Shown: piece after piece, positions 41,433 through 51,398 of the stretch
Layout: every line of letters begins with the position of its first letter
Position numbering within the stretch: position 1 is the first letter of the stretch
NCBI GenBank assembly: GCA_016192145.1
Contig: JACPUT010000018.1
Coordinates: 248,001-312,000 of the forward strand
Direction: 5' to 3'
Source of the DNA: Acidobacteriota bacterium
GTDB taxonomy: Bacteria; Acidobacteriota; Holophagae; Holophagales; Holophagaceae
Length of the DNA: 64,000 bases
The notes under the pieces: model-generated
What the model was told of the DNA's origin: nothing
Database searches by the model: none
Seen by the model: the letters and a program-made list of their open reading frames with translations, nothing else
Translations under genes and position numbers: made by a program

Positions 41433-42629
41433 TCAACGCTGCAGCGCCGCCACCCCTGGCAATTCCAGGCCGGAGAGGAATTCCAGGGAGGCACCGCCGC
41501 CGGTGCTGACGTGGCTCATCTGGGCGGCCACGCCGGCCTGGTTCACGGCGGCCACGCTATCGCCGCCGCCCACGAGGACATAGGCGCCCCCCTTCACGGC
41601 GGCGGCCAGCTCCTCGGCCACGCTGAGGGTGCCGCTGGCGAAGGCGGACATCTCGAACACGCCCATGGGGCCGTTCCAGAGCAAGGTCTTGGCCCCGCGG
41701 ATTTCGGCTGAGTAGAGGGCCACGCTCTCGGGGCCGATGTCGAGACCCATCTTGTCGGCGGGCACCGCGACATCGTCGGTGATGGCGGCCTCGGCGTCGG
41801 CCTTGAACTCCGCGGCGACGACATGGTCCACGGGGAGCATGAGCTTGGTGCCCTTGGCCTGGGCCTGCAGGAGCAGGTCCTTGGCGAGGTCGAGCTTGTC
41901 CTCCTCGCAGAGGCTCTTGCCGATCTCGATGCCCTGGGCCTTGAGGAACGTGAAGCTCATGCCGCCGCCGATGAGGATGGCTTGGGCCCTGCCGAGGAAG
42001 TTCTGGATGAGCTCGATCTTGTCGCTCACCTTGGCGCCGCCGAAGATCACGACCAGGGGCTGCTCCGGGTGATGCATGATGCGGCCCAGGGCGGTGAGTT
42101 CCTTCTCCATGAGGAAGCCCGCGGCCACCTTGTCCTTGGGGAAATGGGCCACCATGCCGGACACGGAGGCGTGGGCGCGGTGGGCGGCGCCGAAGGCGTC
42201 GTTCACGTAGGCCTGGGCCAGCTTGGCGAGGGCCTCGGCGAACTCGGGCTTGTTCTTGGTCTCGCCCTTATCGAAGCGGAGGTTCTCCAGCAGCAGGATC
42301 TGGCCGGCCTTCAGGGTGGCGGCCTCGGCCTCCACGGCCCCACCGATCACGCCGGAGGCGAGGCGTACATCGAAGCCCTCGGCCTTCAGCCACTCGGCCA
42401 CGGGCCGGGCGCTGTAGGCCTCCTCGAAGCCCTCCCCCTTGGGGCGGCCCAGGTGCGAGGCCATGACGACGGAGGCGCCCTTCTCCAGGAGCGCGCGCAG
42501 CGTGGGGAGGGTCTCCTTGATGCGGGTGGCGTCGGTGATCCGCCCTTCCTTCAACGGCACGTTCAGATCCGCCCGGAGGAAGACCCGGAGGCCCTTGACG
42601 TCGAGATCGCGCACCGAAGTGAAACCCAT
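41433..42629 (-). CDS. pgk: phosphoglycerate kinase
   Basis: A 398-aa glycolytic kinase. N-terminal domain: [52 protein letters not shown]. Nucleotide domain: [59 protein letters not shown] and the C-terminal [17 protein letters not shown] with [13 protein letters not shown]. The ATG at 42629 is preceded by GGAGG at 4 bp; the open frame extends 27 bp further without family similarity. Confidence 0.97.
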   Translation of the reverse strand: MGFTSVRDLDVKGLRVFLRADLNVPLKEGRITDATRIKETLPTLRALLEKGASVVMASHLGRPKGEGFEEAYSARPVAEWLKAEGFDVRLASGVIGGAVEAEAATLKAGQILLLENLRFDKGETKNKPEFAEALAKLAQAYVNDAFGAAHRAHASVSGMVAHFPKDKVAAGFLMEKELTALGRIMHHPEQPLVVIFGGAKVSDKIELIQNFLGRAQAILIGGGMSFTFLKAQGIEIGKSLCEEDKLDLAKDLLLQAQAKGTKLMLPVDHVVAAEFKADAEAAITDDVAVPADKMGLDIGPESVALYSAEIRGAKTLLWNGPMGVFEMSAFASGTLSVAEELAAAVKGGAYVLVGGGDSVAAVNQAGVAAQMSHVSTGGGASLEFLSGLELPGVAALQR

Positions 42630-42668
42630 GGGAGCCTCCAAAGAACAACCCCTCATTCTGACGGATCG

Positions 42669-43391
42669 TCAGGCCATGTGGAAGATTCCGATCCAGCGGG
42701 GGCTCTCCGCGCTGAAAGGGCGACCTGCGTAATCACCCAGGACGGCGCGTAACCGCAGACCAGCCCTGGCGCCCATGGCCGTGATCTCCTCGGGCTCGTA
42801 GAGGCGCACGCTCTCCATGGCCTTGCGGCTCTCGCCCGTGCCCGCCCGGATGAGTTCCATCTCCTTGATCACCCGGTTGCCCTCGATGCGCCGGCGGCTC
42901 ACCACCTGGATTCCGGCCCGGCTGGTCACATCCTCGGGCACGAGGGTGGCCCGCACCTGGGCCGCGTGGAGGTAGTCCATGAGGAGCACGCCCCCGGGGC
43001 GCAGGAGGGCGGCCAGTTCCACCAGCAACTGTTGATTGCGGGCCTCATCGAAGTAGCCGAAGGGGGTGAACCAGAGGGCGATGCCCGAGAAGGTGCCGGG
43101 TCGGAAGGGCAGGCTCCGCATGTCCCCCCGCAGCAAATGACCTGGCGAGCCCTCGGCGGCCTGGGCCAGGAGGGCCTCGGAGAGGTCCAGGCCCAGGGCC
43201 TGGGCATTCGTTTCCCGGAGTACGGCCAGGTGGCGGCCGGCCCCGCAAGCCAGATCCATCACGGGCCCCGAGGCCAGCTCCGGCGCGACCCGCAGGGCCG
43301 TGGTCACGGCTTCCCGGGCCTCCGTCTCATCCCGGTGGGCGTAGAGGAGGGCGTAATCCTCGTCAAACCAGCGCTCAAACCATTCGGCCAT
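42669..43391 (-). CDS. class I SAM-dependent methyltransferase
   Basis: A 240-aa protein with motif I VMDLACGAGRHLAVLRETNA, then ALGLDLSEALLAQAAE, LLRGDMRSLPFRPGTFSGIA and LLRPGGVLLMDYLHAAQV. This is the Methyltransf_11/25 type; no substrate is predictable. The ATG at 43391 is chosen because MAEWFERWFDEDYALLYAHR is a typical family start; the frame runs upstream without similarity. Divergent from rbfA. Confidence 0.87.
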   Translation of the reverse strand: MAEWFERWFDEDYALLYAHRDETEAREAVTTALRVAPELASGPVMDLACGAGRHLAVLRETNAQALGLDLSEALLAQAAEGSPGHLLRGDMRSLPFRPGTFSGIALWFTPFGYFDEARNQQLLVELAALLRPGGVLLMDYLHAAQVRATLVPEDVTSRAGIQVVSRRRIEGNRVIKEMELIRAGTGESRKAMESVRLYEPEEITAMGARAGLRLRAVLGDYAGRPFSAESPRWIGIFHMA

Positions 43392-43484
43392 GACTCGATG
43401 ATGGCACGGGGGTGGGGCCGGAACCCGCGTGTGCGCTGGTAATTGCGCAAGGTGAAGGGGCCTTGGCGGGGTACACTGGAAGGG

Positions 43485-43904
43485 ATGAATCGCCCGGAAC
43501 GCCTCGAAGACCAGCTCCATTTCATGCTCAGCACGCTGATCCAGCGCGACCTCCGGGATCCGGATCTGGGCTTCCTCACGCTCACCGCCGTGCGCCTCAC
43601 GCCCGACCGTAGCCTGGCCAAGGTCTACTTCACGGCCATGGGCACCGAGGGCCGCTCCGACGAGCAGCAGACGGCCCTGGCCCGCAAGGCCCTGGGCCGG
43701 GCCGCCGGATTCCTGCGCAGCGCCATCGCCCCGCGCCTACACATGAAGCGCATCCCCGAGCTCACCTTCTTCCCGGACACCACGCTGGAGCAGGGCAACA
43801 AGATGGACGCCATCTTCCACGAGATCCAGAAGGAGCGCGAAGCGCATCCCCGGGTGGAAGAGGAGACCCCGGCGACGGGCGAAGCCCCCGAGACCCAGGA
43901 CTGA
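43485..43904 (+). CDS. rbfA: ribosome-binding factor A
   Basis: A 139-aa KH-fold protein that helps mature the 30S subunit and 16S rRNA 5' end. Signatures: RLEDQLHFMLSTLIQRDLRD, PDLGFLTLTAVRLTPDRSLA, KVYFTAMG, and LHMKRIPELTFFPDTTLEQG. GGAAGGG precedes the ATG. It overlaps truB by one base, the common rbfA-truB pair; infB, usually upstream, is absent here. Confidence 0.94.
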   Translation: MNRPERLEDQLHFMLSTLIQRDLRDPDLGFLTLTAVRLTPDRSLAKVYFTAMGTEGRSDEQQTALARKALGRAAGFLRSAIAPRLHMKRIPELTFFPDTTLEQGNKMDAIFHEIQKEREAHPRVEEETPATGEAPETQD

Positions 43905-44821
43905 TGGACGAGATCCAGGCGGAGCCCCTCCAGCCGGGCATCCTCCTCGCCCACAAGCCCGTGGGGGGCACCTCCTTCCAGATGGTGCGCCACCGCATGT
44001 GGGAGTCCCGCCAGGCGGGGCAGAAGAAGTTCCCCGTGGGCCATGGCGGCACGCTGGATCCCTTCGCCGAAGGACTGCTCCTGCTCTTGCAAGGCCAGGC
44101 CACGCGGCTCATGGACCTCATGCACCCGCTGCCGAAGACCTACGAGGCCCTCGTCACCTGGGGCGTGGAGACGGATACCTGCGATCCGCAGGGAAAGGCC
44201 GTGACCGAAGGGGACGCCTCCGGCCTCACCCCCGAGGGTTTGGACATTGCCTTGGCGGCATTCCTGGGATGGCAGGATCAGGTTCCGCCGGCCACCAGCG
44301 CCAAGCGCATCGATGGCGAGCGCGCCTATGCGAAGGCCCATCGGGGCGAGGAAGTGGTGCTGCCCCCCAGCCGCGTCTACCTCCACACGGCCGAGTGGCT
44401 GGAACACGATCTGCCCCGCAGCTCCCGCCTCCGCATCACCTGCCGGGGCGGCTACTACGTGCGCAGCCTCGCCCGTGATCTGGGCCGCGCCCTGGGCTGC
44501 GGGGCGCACCTCACTTCCTTGCTCCGGACGGCCATCGGCCCATGGCGGGATCCCGGGCTGGACCGCAACATCCTGATCCAGGGCGAGGATCTGATCCCCT
44601 GGTGCCCCACCCGGCATTTGGACGATCTCGAGCTGGACCACCTCCTCCACGGGCGCCGCATCGGCATCGGCGCCATCGAGCCGGGGACCTGGGCGTTGCC
44701 CGAGGGCTTCCCCGATCCAGAGGCACCCATCCGGGGGATCCATGGGGGCCGGGTGGTCGCCTTGCTGCGCGTTGAAGATGGAAGCATCCGGACCCTTGCC
44801 AACCTGCGCGGCGGTCTCTGA
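43904..44821 (+). CDS. truB: tRNA pseudouridine-55 synthase TruB
   Basis: A 305-aa enzyme making pseudouridine 55 in the T loop of tRNA. Motifs: LLAHKPVGGTSFQMVRHRMW, VGHGGTLDPFAEGLLLLLQG with the catalytic Asp, KTYEALVTWGVETDTCDPQG, PPATSAKRIDGERAYAKAHR and RITCRGGYYVRSLARDLGRA. The TSF in place of the common TS(S/N) after the GG and an insertion QAGQKKF before GHGGTLDP are minor variations. Start overlaps the rbfA stop. Confidence 0.95.
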   Translation: MDEIQAEPLQPGILLAHKPVGGTSFQMVRHRMWESRQAGQKKFPVGHGGTLDPFAEGLLLLLQGQATRLMDLMHPLPKTYEALVTWGVETDTCDPQGKAVTEGDASGLTPEGLDIALAAFLGWQDQVPPATSAKRIDGERAYAKAHRGEEVVLPPSRVYLHTAEWLEHDLPRSSRLRITCRGGYYVRSLARDLGRALGCGAHLTSLLRTAIGPWRDPGLDRNILIQGEDLIPWCPTRHLDDLELDHLLHGRRIGIGAIEPGTWALPEGFPDPEAPIRGIHGGRVVALLRVEDGSIRTLANLRGGL

Positions 44822-44880
44822 GGGAAGGGCGGTGGTACCCTTTCGGGCCAACCCCGCTGTGCGTCCCTCCTGGAGGCCCC

Positions 44881-46905
44881 GTGCGCATCCTGACGCTGCT
44901 GCTCGCCCCGGTCCTCCTCCTGGGGCAGGCCCCGGAAGGAAAGCCGGTCCTGGCCCCGGTCGATGTCTTCGCGATGCAGTGGGCGGATCATCCAGTGCTC
45001 TCGCCGGATGGGCGACAGATCGTCTACGAGCGGACCTTCTTCGATCCCATGAAGGATGTAAGGCGCTCCAACCTCTGGGTGATCGATGTCGCCTCCAGCG
45101 CCCAGCGCCCCCTCACCACGGGATCGGGGCGGGATTCCCTGGCCGCCTGGTCTCCTGATGGCGGCCGGTTGGCCTACGTGGGTTCCGAAGGCGGCCGCCC
45201 TCAGATCTTCGTGCGCTGGATGGCCACGGGGGAGACGGCCCGCATCACCCAGCTCAGCACGGGCGCGGGCAACCTCGTCTGGTCGCCGGATGGGAAGTGG
45301 ATCGCCTTCACGGCCTTCGTGAGGTCCGAAGGGAAACCGCTCGCCACGAAGATGCCCACGCCACCGGAAGGCGCGCAGTGGGCGGCGCCGGCCAAGGTCA
45401 TCGACAAGCTGCTCTACCGCGCGGATGGCGCGGGCTATCTGGATCCCGGCTATGTCCATGTGTTCGTCGTGCCGGGCGAAGGCGGGGCCGTCCGCCGCGT
45501 CACCCAGGGCGATCACAACTTCGGCGGCCAGCCCAGCTGGACGCGGGATGGCCGCAGTCTGATCCTCTCCGCCAACCTCAGTCCGGATTGGGAACACCAG
45601 CCCATGCAGAGCGATCTCTATCGGATCGACGTGCAGACGGGCGAGGCCACGCGCCTCACCACGCGCACCGGGCCCGATGAAGGGGCGGTGGTGAGTCCGG
45701 ATGGGAAGCGGGTCGCCTATCTGGGCTTCGAAGATCGCAAGCTGGGCTACCAGAATTGGGAGATCTTCGTGCTGGACCTAGCAACCGGCAAGAGCCGCGC
45801 CCTCAGCGCCGCCCTGGATCGCAGCGTGAATTCCCTCCAGTGGGATGGGGACACGGGCCTCTTCCTCACCTACGACGATCGAGGTGAAACCCGGTTAGCC
45901 TGGGTGCCCGCCGAGGGGGGAGCCTTGGATTTGCTGGCCGGCGACCTCGGGGGCACGAGCATGGGCCGGCCCTATACGGGCAGCGCCATGTCCGCCGCGG
46001 GGGGCAAGGTGGCCTACACCCGGGGCACGCCCCACCGGCCCGCGGATGTCGCCCTGGTGGGTCGGGATAAGAAGGTCCGCGTGCTCACGGATCTGGGAAC
46101 CGGGCTGCTGGATCAGCGGAACCTCGGCCGAGTGGAACCCCTGACCTGGGCCTCGGGCCATGACCGGCGGGAGGTCCAGGGATGGCTGGTCCATCCCCCG
46201 GATTTCAATCCCGCGAAAAGGTATCCCCTCCTCCTCGAAATCCATGGGGGCCCCTTTGCCGCCTACGGCCCCCACTTCGCGCCCGAGACGCAGCTCTACG
46301 CCGCCCAGGGCTACCTGGTGCTCTATGCCAACCCCCGGGGCAGCACCAGTTACGGGCATGACTTCGCCAACCTCATCCATCACAACTACCCCAACCAGGA
46401 CTACGACGACCTCCTGAGCGGTGTGGATGCCGTCATCGCCAAGGGCGGCGTGGACAAGGCCAACCTCTTCGTCACCGGTGGCAGCGGCGGGGGGGTGCTC
46501 ACGTCCTGGATCGTGGGGCACACGAACCGCTTCCGGGCGGCGGTGGTGGCCAAGCCCGTCATCAACTGGACGAGCTTCGTGCTGACCTCGGACGGCGATC
46601 CCTACTTCACCCAGTACTGGTTCCCGGGCATGCCCTGGGAGCACCCGGAGCAGTACGCCAAGCGCTCCCCCATCACCTACGTGGGCAACGTCGTCACGCC
46701 CACCATGCTCCTCGTGGGCGAGGCCGACTACCGCACCCCCATCTCCGAAGCCGAGCAGTTCTACATGGCCCTGAAGTTGAGGAAGATCGACACCATGCTG
46801 GTGCGCCTGCCGGGGGCCTCCCACGACATCAACGAGCGCCCCAGCCAGATGCTGGCGCAGGTGCTGCACACCATCGCCTGGTTTGAGCGGTATCGGGCCA
46901 AGTAG
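44881..46905 (+). CDS. S9-family prolyl oligopeptidase-like serine peptidase, exported
   Basis: A 674-aa protein starting at GTG after GGAGG. Signal peptide MRILTLLLAPVLLLGQA. An N-terminal beta-propeller of PD40 blades spans about residues 25-400 (DHPVLSPDGRQIVYERTFFD, GNLVWSPDGKWIAFTAFVRS). The C-terminal alpha/beta hydrolase has LLLEIHGGPFAAYGPHF (oxyanion region), FVTGGSGGGVLTSWIVGHTN (nucleophile in GGSGGG), LLVGEADYRTPISEAEQF (Asp) and LPGASHDINERPSQ (His). It resembles dipeptidyl- or acylaminoacyl-peptidases that digest peptides in the periplasm. Confidence 0.93.
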   Translation: MRILTLLLAPVLLLGQAPEGKPVLAPVDVFAMQWADHPVLSPDGRQIVYERTFFDPMKDVRRSNLWVIDVASSAQRPLTTGSGRDSLAAWSPDGGRLAYVGSEGGRPQIFVRWMATGETARITQLSTGAGNLVWSPDGKWIAFTAFVRSEGKPLATKMPTPPEGAQWAAPAKVIDKLLYRADGAGYLDPGYVHVFVVPGEGGAVRRVTQGDHNFGGQPSWTRDGRSLILSANLSPDWEHQPMQSDLYRIDVQTGEATRLTTRTGPDEGAVVSPDGKRVAYLGFEDRKLGYQNWEIFVLDLATGKSRALSAALDRSVNSLQWDGDTGLFLTYDDRGETRLAWVPAEGGALDLLAGDLGGTSMGRPYTGSAMSAAGGKVAYTRGTPHRPADVALVGRDKKVRVLTDLGTGLLDQRNLGRVEPLTWASGHDRREVQGWLVHPPDFNPAKRYPLLLEIHGGPFAAYGPHFAPETQLYAAQGYLVLYANPRGSTSYGHDFANLIHHNYPNQDYDDLLSGVDAVIAKGGVDKANLFVTGGSGGGVLTSWIVGHTNRFRAAVVAKPVINWTSFVLTSDGDPYFTQYWFPGMPWEHPEQYAKRSPITYVGNVVTPTMLLVGEADYRTPISEAEQFYMALKLRKIDTMLVRLPGASHDINERPSQMLAQVLHTIAWFERYRAK

Positions 46906-46916
46906 GGGAAGAGGCC

Positions 46917-47789
46917 CTACCGATCGCCCCAATGCAGCTTCTGCTGCAGGAGCCCGAAGAAGTCGTATCCGCGGTTCTGGAGCAGCGTCACCTGCACTTC
47001 CGCCCGGCGGAGGCGCACGCGATCGCCGGGTTTCACGGGATGCCCCACCTGGCCATCCAAGGTCAGGTGGGCGTCTTCCGCGGAGCCCACGGTGATCTCG
47101 ATGGGCCGGTCGCCAGGCACGACGCTGGGCCGGTGGGTGAGGCTGTGGGGGCAGATGGGGGCGATGACGAAGGCATCGAGGCTCGGGTGCAGGATGGGGC
47201 CGCCGGCGCTGAGGGCGTAGGCGGTGGAGCCAGTGGGGGTGGCCACGATGAGGCCATCGGCCTTGAGCGGGCCAGCGTCTTCATCCCCCACCCTCAGCGA
47301 CAGATCCATGATGCGGGCCAGGGCGCCCTTGGCGAGCACGGCGTCGTTGAGCACGTCCTGGCGCAAGAGGCAGTGGCCGTCCCGCCAGAGCTCGGCCGTC
47401 AGCAACTCCCGCCGGTCCTCCACCAGTTGTCCGGTCAGGTAGGCCTCCACCATGGATCCGGCTTCCGGGGCGGGGTGGGCGGTGAGGAAGCCCAGGGAAC
47501 CCAGATTGACCCCCAGCAGGGGCACGCCCCGCCGGCCCAGCTTCCGGGCCCCGGCCAGGAGGGTGCCATCCCCGCCCAACACCAGGCAGAGGGTCGGCAG
47601 ATCTTCCAGGTGGGCCAGGTCCTCATGGAAGTGCAGTTCGGCCCCCAGGGCCGATTCCTGCCAGGTGAGGGCCAGGCCGGGCTCGGCGTGGATCGACCAA
47701 CCCCGCTCCAGGAAGGGGGGGATGGCGCTCCGAAGGGTCTCCCGCAGCAGGGGGGACTTGGCCTTGGTCACGAGGGCAAGGGCTGGCAT
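46917..47789 (-). CDS. nadK: NAD kinase
   Basis: A 290-aa enzyme that phosphorylates NAD to NADP. Motifs: LVLGGDGTLLAGARKLGRRG (GGDGT), LLGVNLGSLGFLTAHP, LNDAVLAKGALARIMDLSLR, IVATPTGSTAYALSAGGPIL (the TGSTAY substrate loop) and APICPHSLTHRPSVVP. Length is normal. Divergent from the class A PBP gene across a 143-bp spacer containing an imperfect inverted repeat. Confidence 0.95.
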   Translation of the reverse strand: MPALALVTKAKSPLLRETLRSAIPPFLERGWSIHAEPGLALTWQESALGAELHFHEDLAHLEDLPTLCLVLGGDGTLLAGARKLGRRGVPLLGVNLGSLGFLTAHPAPEAGSMVEAYLTGQLVEDRRELLTAELWRDGHCLLRQDVLNDAVLAKGALARIMDLSLRVGDEDAGPLKADGLIVATPTGSTAYALSAGGPILHPSLDAFVIAPICPHSLTHRPSVVPGDRPIEITVGSAEDAHLTLDGQVGHPVKPGDRVRLRRAEVQVTLLQNRGYDFFGLLQQKLHWGDR

Positions 47790-47830
47790 TCGGGAAGGCT
47801 ATCAGGGATTGAGAAGGGCGCGGCCATTCT

Positions 47831-47918
47831 GGCCTTTGGGCTATGGACTCTGGCTAACTTCGACCCGACCTTTCCGACCACCTGGGTCGAACTCGGCAAG
47901 AGCCCAGAGCCGAAAGCC
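47831..47918. repeat. imperfect inverted repeat in the nadK/PBP divergent spacer
   Basis: 47831-47866 and 47884-47918 are roughly complementary, with a perfect inner 8-bp stem (TTCGACCC, 47859-47866, with 47884-47891). Outer arms use GGCT/CTCTGG words. Strings such as GGGCTATGG and GCCCAGAGCC recur in the 58871-58970 hairpin. It probably overlaps the promoters of one or both divergent genes. Confidence 0.7.
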
Positions 47919-47932
47919 GATAGCCTAGTTCC

Positions 47933-50407
47933 ATGGCCAAGACTGGAACCTCGAAACGCCCCTGGCTGCGCTGGCTCGGGTGGACCCTCCTCGGCGGGAG
48001 CCTCCTCGGTTCCATGATCTTCGCCATCACCTGGTCGGTGATGAGCCGGGATGCCGACAGCTACCTCACGATCTTCGCCCTGCGGGTGCCCAAGACCATC
48101 ACCAAGGTGCTGGATCAGGACGGCAACATCATCGGCGTCTTCGCCGAGGAGCACCGGGTGGTGATCCCTTACGGGGACATCCCCAAGGCCTTCGTGAACG
48201 CCCTGGTGGCCACGGAGGACACGGAATTCTGGAGCCATGGCGGCGTGACGGCCCGAGGTTTCATGCGGGCCGGCTGGGCCTTCGTGTCCAGCTTGGGGCG
48301 CCGCAAGGAGGGGGCCTCCACCCTCACCATGCAGCTGGTGCGCACGGTCACCAACAAGCGCCAGCGGCAGATCAGCCGTAAGCTCAAGGAGATCATCGTC
48401 GCCCGCAAGCTGGAGAAGGCCTACTCGAAGAAGCAGATCCTCGAAATGTACGCCAACGAGGTGTACTTCGGCGGCGGCCGGTACGGCATCGAGGCCGCGG
48501 CCCAATTCTACTTTGGCAAGAGCGCGCCCCAGCTGAATGTCGAGGAGTGCGCCCTCCTGGCGGGCCTCGTCCAGAATCCCAACTGGTACAACCCCTACAA
48601 CCCCGATCCTCGGGCCCGGGCGGCGGCCAAGGCGCGCCGCAATCACGTCCTCGTGCGCATGGCCAAGGAGGGGTTCCTCAAGGCCAAGGAGGCCGAGCTC
48701 ATGCTGGAAAAGCCCATCCGCCTGGCCCGGGAGAACGCCCGGGAAGCGGATGTGGCGCCCTACGCCGTGGAGGAGGTGCGCAAGTACCTCTATGAGAAGT
48801 ACGGCCGCGAAGCCGTGCTCAACGGCGGCCTGGAGGTGAGCACCACCATCGATTCCACTTGGCAGGAGGCCGCCAACGACGCCGTCCGCCAGGGACTCAA
48901 GGCCGTGGATCGCCGCCGGGGCTTCCGCAAGGACAACGTGCAGTTCGTCGACAATGTCGACGAGGCCAAGCTGCCCGGCTGGAACCGCTACTTCGAGGCG
49001 GGGGATATGGTGCGCGGCGTGATCCTCGGGTGGTCCGGGGGCAAGGCCAAGGTGCGCATCGGCAAGACGGAACTGCTGGTGCCCGAATCCGCCTTCGCCT
49101 GGGCGGGCAAAGAAGCCCTCAAAGTGCTCGTGAAGGGAGCGGCCCCTTGGTTTTCAGTGAAGAAGGCGGAAGACGGCGCGCCCAAGGAAGTGGAACTGGA
49201 CCAGGAGCCCTCCGTGGAAGGGGCCCTGCTGGCGCTGGATTCCAAGACGGGTGAGGTGCGGGCCATGGTGGGCGGCTGGGATTACAACCGCTCCAAGTAC
49301 AACCGGGCCTGGCAGGCCGAGCGCCAGGTGGGCTCCACCATGAAGGCCTTCGTCTACGGCGCGGCCTTCGACCGCGGCATGACCCCCGCCACCCTGGTGG
49401 AGGACATCCCCACGCGCTTCCTGGATCCCTCCGACTACGCGGTGATCACCAAAGAGGACGGCGTGAAGGACTACAAACCCCTCAGACGGGATGTGAAACC
49501 CTACGAGCCCAAGAACTACGAGCGTGATTTCTGGGGCCCCATCACGGTTTGGGAGGCCCTGCGCGACAGCCGCAACGTGCCCGCCGTGCGAACCCTGGAT
49601 GACGCGGGCGCCGCCAACGTCATCGATTTCGCCCGCAGGGCGGGCGTCACGGGGAGGATCCCCCCCTATCCGAGCATGGCCCTGGGCTCCGCCGACCTCT
49701 ACCTCAAGGACATGGTCCGCGCCTACGCCACCATCTCGAACCAGGGCCTCCAGTGCCCGCCTCCCTTCCTCATCCGGAAGATCGTGGACCGCAACGGGAA
49801 GGTGCTGGAAAAGCACGAGGGCGCGGCCACGGAACAGGTGCTGGACAAGCTCACCAGTTTCCAGCTGATCCAATGCCTGCAAGGCGTCGCGCAGAACGGC
49901 ACCGGCGCCCGCAGCAACGAACTGGGGTGGCCTCTGGCCGGCAAGACGGGCACGACGGATGACCACACCGACGCCTGGTTCGTGGGGTTCTCCACGAAGC
50001 TGACCTGTGGGGTTTGGGTGGGCCTCGACGAGAAGAAGACCATCTTCCGGGGGGCCGATGGCGCCAAGGTGGCCCTGCCCATCTGGGTGGACTTCATGAA
50101 GACGGCCCTCCCCACCACCGGCGACAGGGAAGAGTTCCCAGCCCCCGAGGGCATGGATTGGGCTGACGTGGACAACACCACCGGCCTCCAGGCCACCAGC
50201 GCCACCACCGAGCGCGTCCTCAAACTCGCCTTCAAACCCGGCACCGCCCCCAAGAGCGGCAGTGATGCTGAAAGCATCCAGAAGGTGAAAGACGCCCGGG
50301 CCAAAGCCGCGGCCCAACCCCTGGAGGTCCGCCTCTTCGGCGGCGTGAAGGTGGTGGAAGAACCCAAGCATCCGGACCTGAACGCCACGGATCCGAATGC
50401 GAATTGA
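47933..50407 (+). CDS. class A penicillin-binding protein (PBP1A-type)
   Basis: An 824-aa bifunctional peptidoglycan synthase. Transmembrane anchor: LGWTLLGGSLLGSMIFAITW. The glycosyltransferase-51 domain, about residues 70-260, has ALVATEDTEFWSHGGV (catalytic Glu) and EGASTLTMQLVRTV, KLKEIIVARKLEKAYSKKQI. The transpeptidase domain has QVGSTMKAFVYGAAF (SxxK), DSRNVPAVRTLDD (SxN), and LAGKTGTTDDHTDAWFVGFS (KTG). An insertion between the two domains (about 330-400) fits the PBP1A OB-fold. The C-terminal tail of about 90 residues after the catalytic core is disordered in character. Confidence 0.95.
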   Translation: MAKTGTSKRPWLRWLGWTLLGGSLLGSMIFAITWSVMSRDADSYLTIFALRVPKTITKVLDQDGNIIGVFAEEHRVVIPYGDIPKAFVNALVATEDTEFWSHGGVTARGFMRAGWAFVSSLGRRKEGASTLTMQLVRTVTNKRQRQISRKLKEIIVARKLEKAYSKKQILEMYANEVYFGGGRYGIEAAAQFYFGKSAPQLNVEECALLAGLVQNPNWYNPYNPDPRARAAAKARRNHVLVRMAKEGFLKAKEAELMLEKPIRLARENAREADVAPYAVEEVRKYLYEKYGREAVLNGGLEVSTTIDSTWQEAANDAVRQGLKAVDRRRGFRKDNVQFVDNVDEAKLPGWNRYFEAGDMVRGVILGWSGGKAKVRIGKTELLVPESAFAWAGKEALKVLVKGAAPWFSVKKAEDGAPKEVELDQEPSVEGALLALDSKTGEVRAMVGGWDYNRSKYNRAWQAERQVGSTMKAFVYGAAFDRGMTPATLVEDIPTRFLDPSDYAVITKEDGVKDYKPLRRDVKPYEPKNYERDFWGPITVWEALRDSRNVPAVRTLDDAGAANVIDFARRAGVTGRIPPYPSMALGSADLYLKDMVRAYATISNQGLQCPPPFLIRKIVDRNGKVLEKHEGAATEQVLDKLTSFQLIQCLQGVAQNGTGARSNELGWPLAGKTGTTDDHTDAWFVGFSTKLTCGVWVGLDEKKTIFRGADGAKVALPIWVDFMKTALPTTGDREEFPAPEGMDWADVDNTTGLQATSATTERVLKLAFKPGTAPKSGSDAESIQKVKDARAKAAAQPLEVRLFGGVKVVEEPKHPDLNATDPNAN

Positions 50408-50469
50408 GGGCGATGACACCTTGGCAGTCCCCCATCCTCGGTTCCGCCATCTCTCGGCCAGGTGAGCTC

Positions 50470-51357
50470 ATGAAGGCATTCCTATCCAAGTGGGTCACCC
50501 GATTTCCCATCCTGGCTTTCCTCCTGCTCACTTTCCTCATCACCTGGGGCTGCGTTCTTTACATCGCCGCCGGTGAGGCGGGCGTGTTGGGGCACAAACC
50601 GTCCATCCTCTGGCTCGCCCTGGTGGGGCAGTTCGGCCCCTTGTGGGCTGCGCTCCTGCTCATCGCGCTCCAATCCGGCCGGGATGGGCTCAGGCGATTG
50701 CTTCGCAGCGCGATTAATTTCCGGCTGGACCGGGGAGTCTGGGTCGTCATCCTCCTCTTCGCTCCAGCGGGATTGCTGTTCGCCTTCGGGGGATTCGCCC
50801 TGTTCAATGGGGGCCACCTGGACTTCCATCAGATCGCTTGGCCCAAGGTCGTCGGCGGTGTCCTGGTCGGGACGGTGATCGGCCTCCTTTTCGGTGGCGT
50901 GTCGGAAGAGATCGGCTGGCGGGGCTACCTGCTTCCCCGGCTCCAGGGGCGCATGCATCCTGTGTTCTCTGGAATCATCGTCGGCGTTGTCTGGGCCCTC
51001 TGGCACCTCGACCCGGAAATCGTGGCCACGGGAATCCAGAAGGGATGGCACCCCTTTTGGGTCGAGTGGTCCAAGTACCAAGCCAATTACCTGCTCGAGA
51101 CCATTCCATTCTCGATTTTCATGACGGCGGTCTTCAATCGAACTCGGGGAAGCTTGTTCGCGATGATGCTGGTTCATTCCATCTCCAACGCTTTCGTGGC
51201 GGAGGTATGGTCCAACTGGAGGCCCATCCCGTCCTCCCTGAGGGCCTGGGACACGGTCGTGGCCTATTGCATCGCGTTCGCCTGCATCTGGGCCTGGCGG
51301 AAATGGGAGGTTCAATCGGCACCTCCGGAAACGGTTGTTCCTGCGGCGAAGGCCTAA
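50470..51357 (+). CDS. CPBP-family intramembrane metalloprotease (Abi-type)
   Basis: A 295-aa protein with about eight hydrophobic segments. Family motifs: VSEEIGWRGYLLPRLQGR (EExxxR), VVWALWHLDPEIV (HxxxD-like) and LVHSISNAF (HxxxN). CPBP proteases process prenylated or membrane proteins and include bacteriocin-immunity proteins. The ATG at 50470 follows AGGTGAG; an in-frame upstream GTG/ATG would add non-hydrophobic sequence. A strong terminator follows. Confidence 0.9.
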   Translation: MKAFLSKWVTRFPILAFLLLTFLITWGCVLYIAAGEAGVLGHKPSILWLALVGQFGPLWAALLLIALQSGRDGLRRLLRSAINFRLDRGVWVVILLFAPAGLLFAFGGFALFNGGHLDFHQIAWPKVVGGVLVGTVIGLLFGGVSEEIGWRGYLLPRLQGRMHPVFSGIIVGVVWALWHLDPEIVATGIQKGWHPFWVEWSKYQANYLLETIPFSIFMTAVFNRTRGSLFAMMLVHSISNAFVAEVWSNWRPIPSSLRAWDTVVAYCIAFACIWAWRKWEVQSAPPETVVPAAKA

Positions 51358-51398
51358 TCGACCGTTCCCAATGGGCCTGGATTTCCTCGCTCAAAGAG

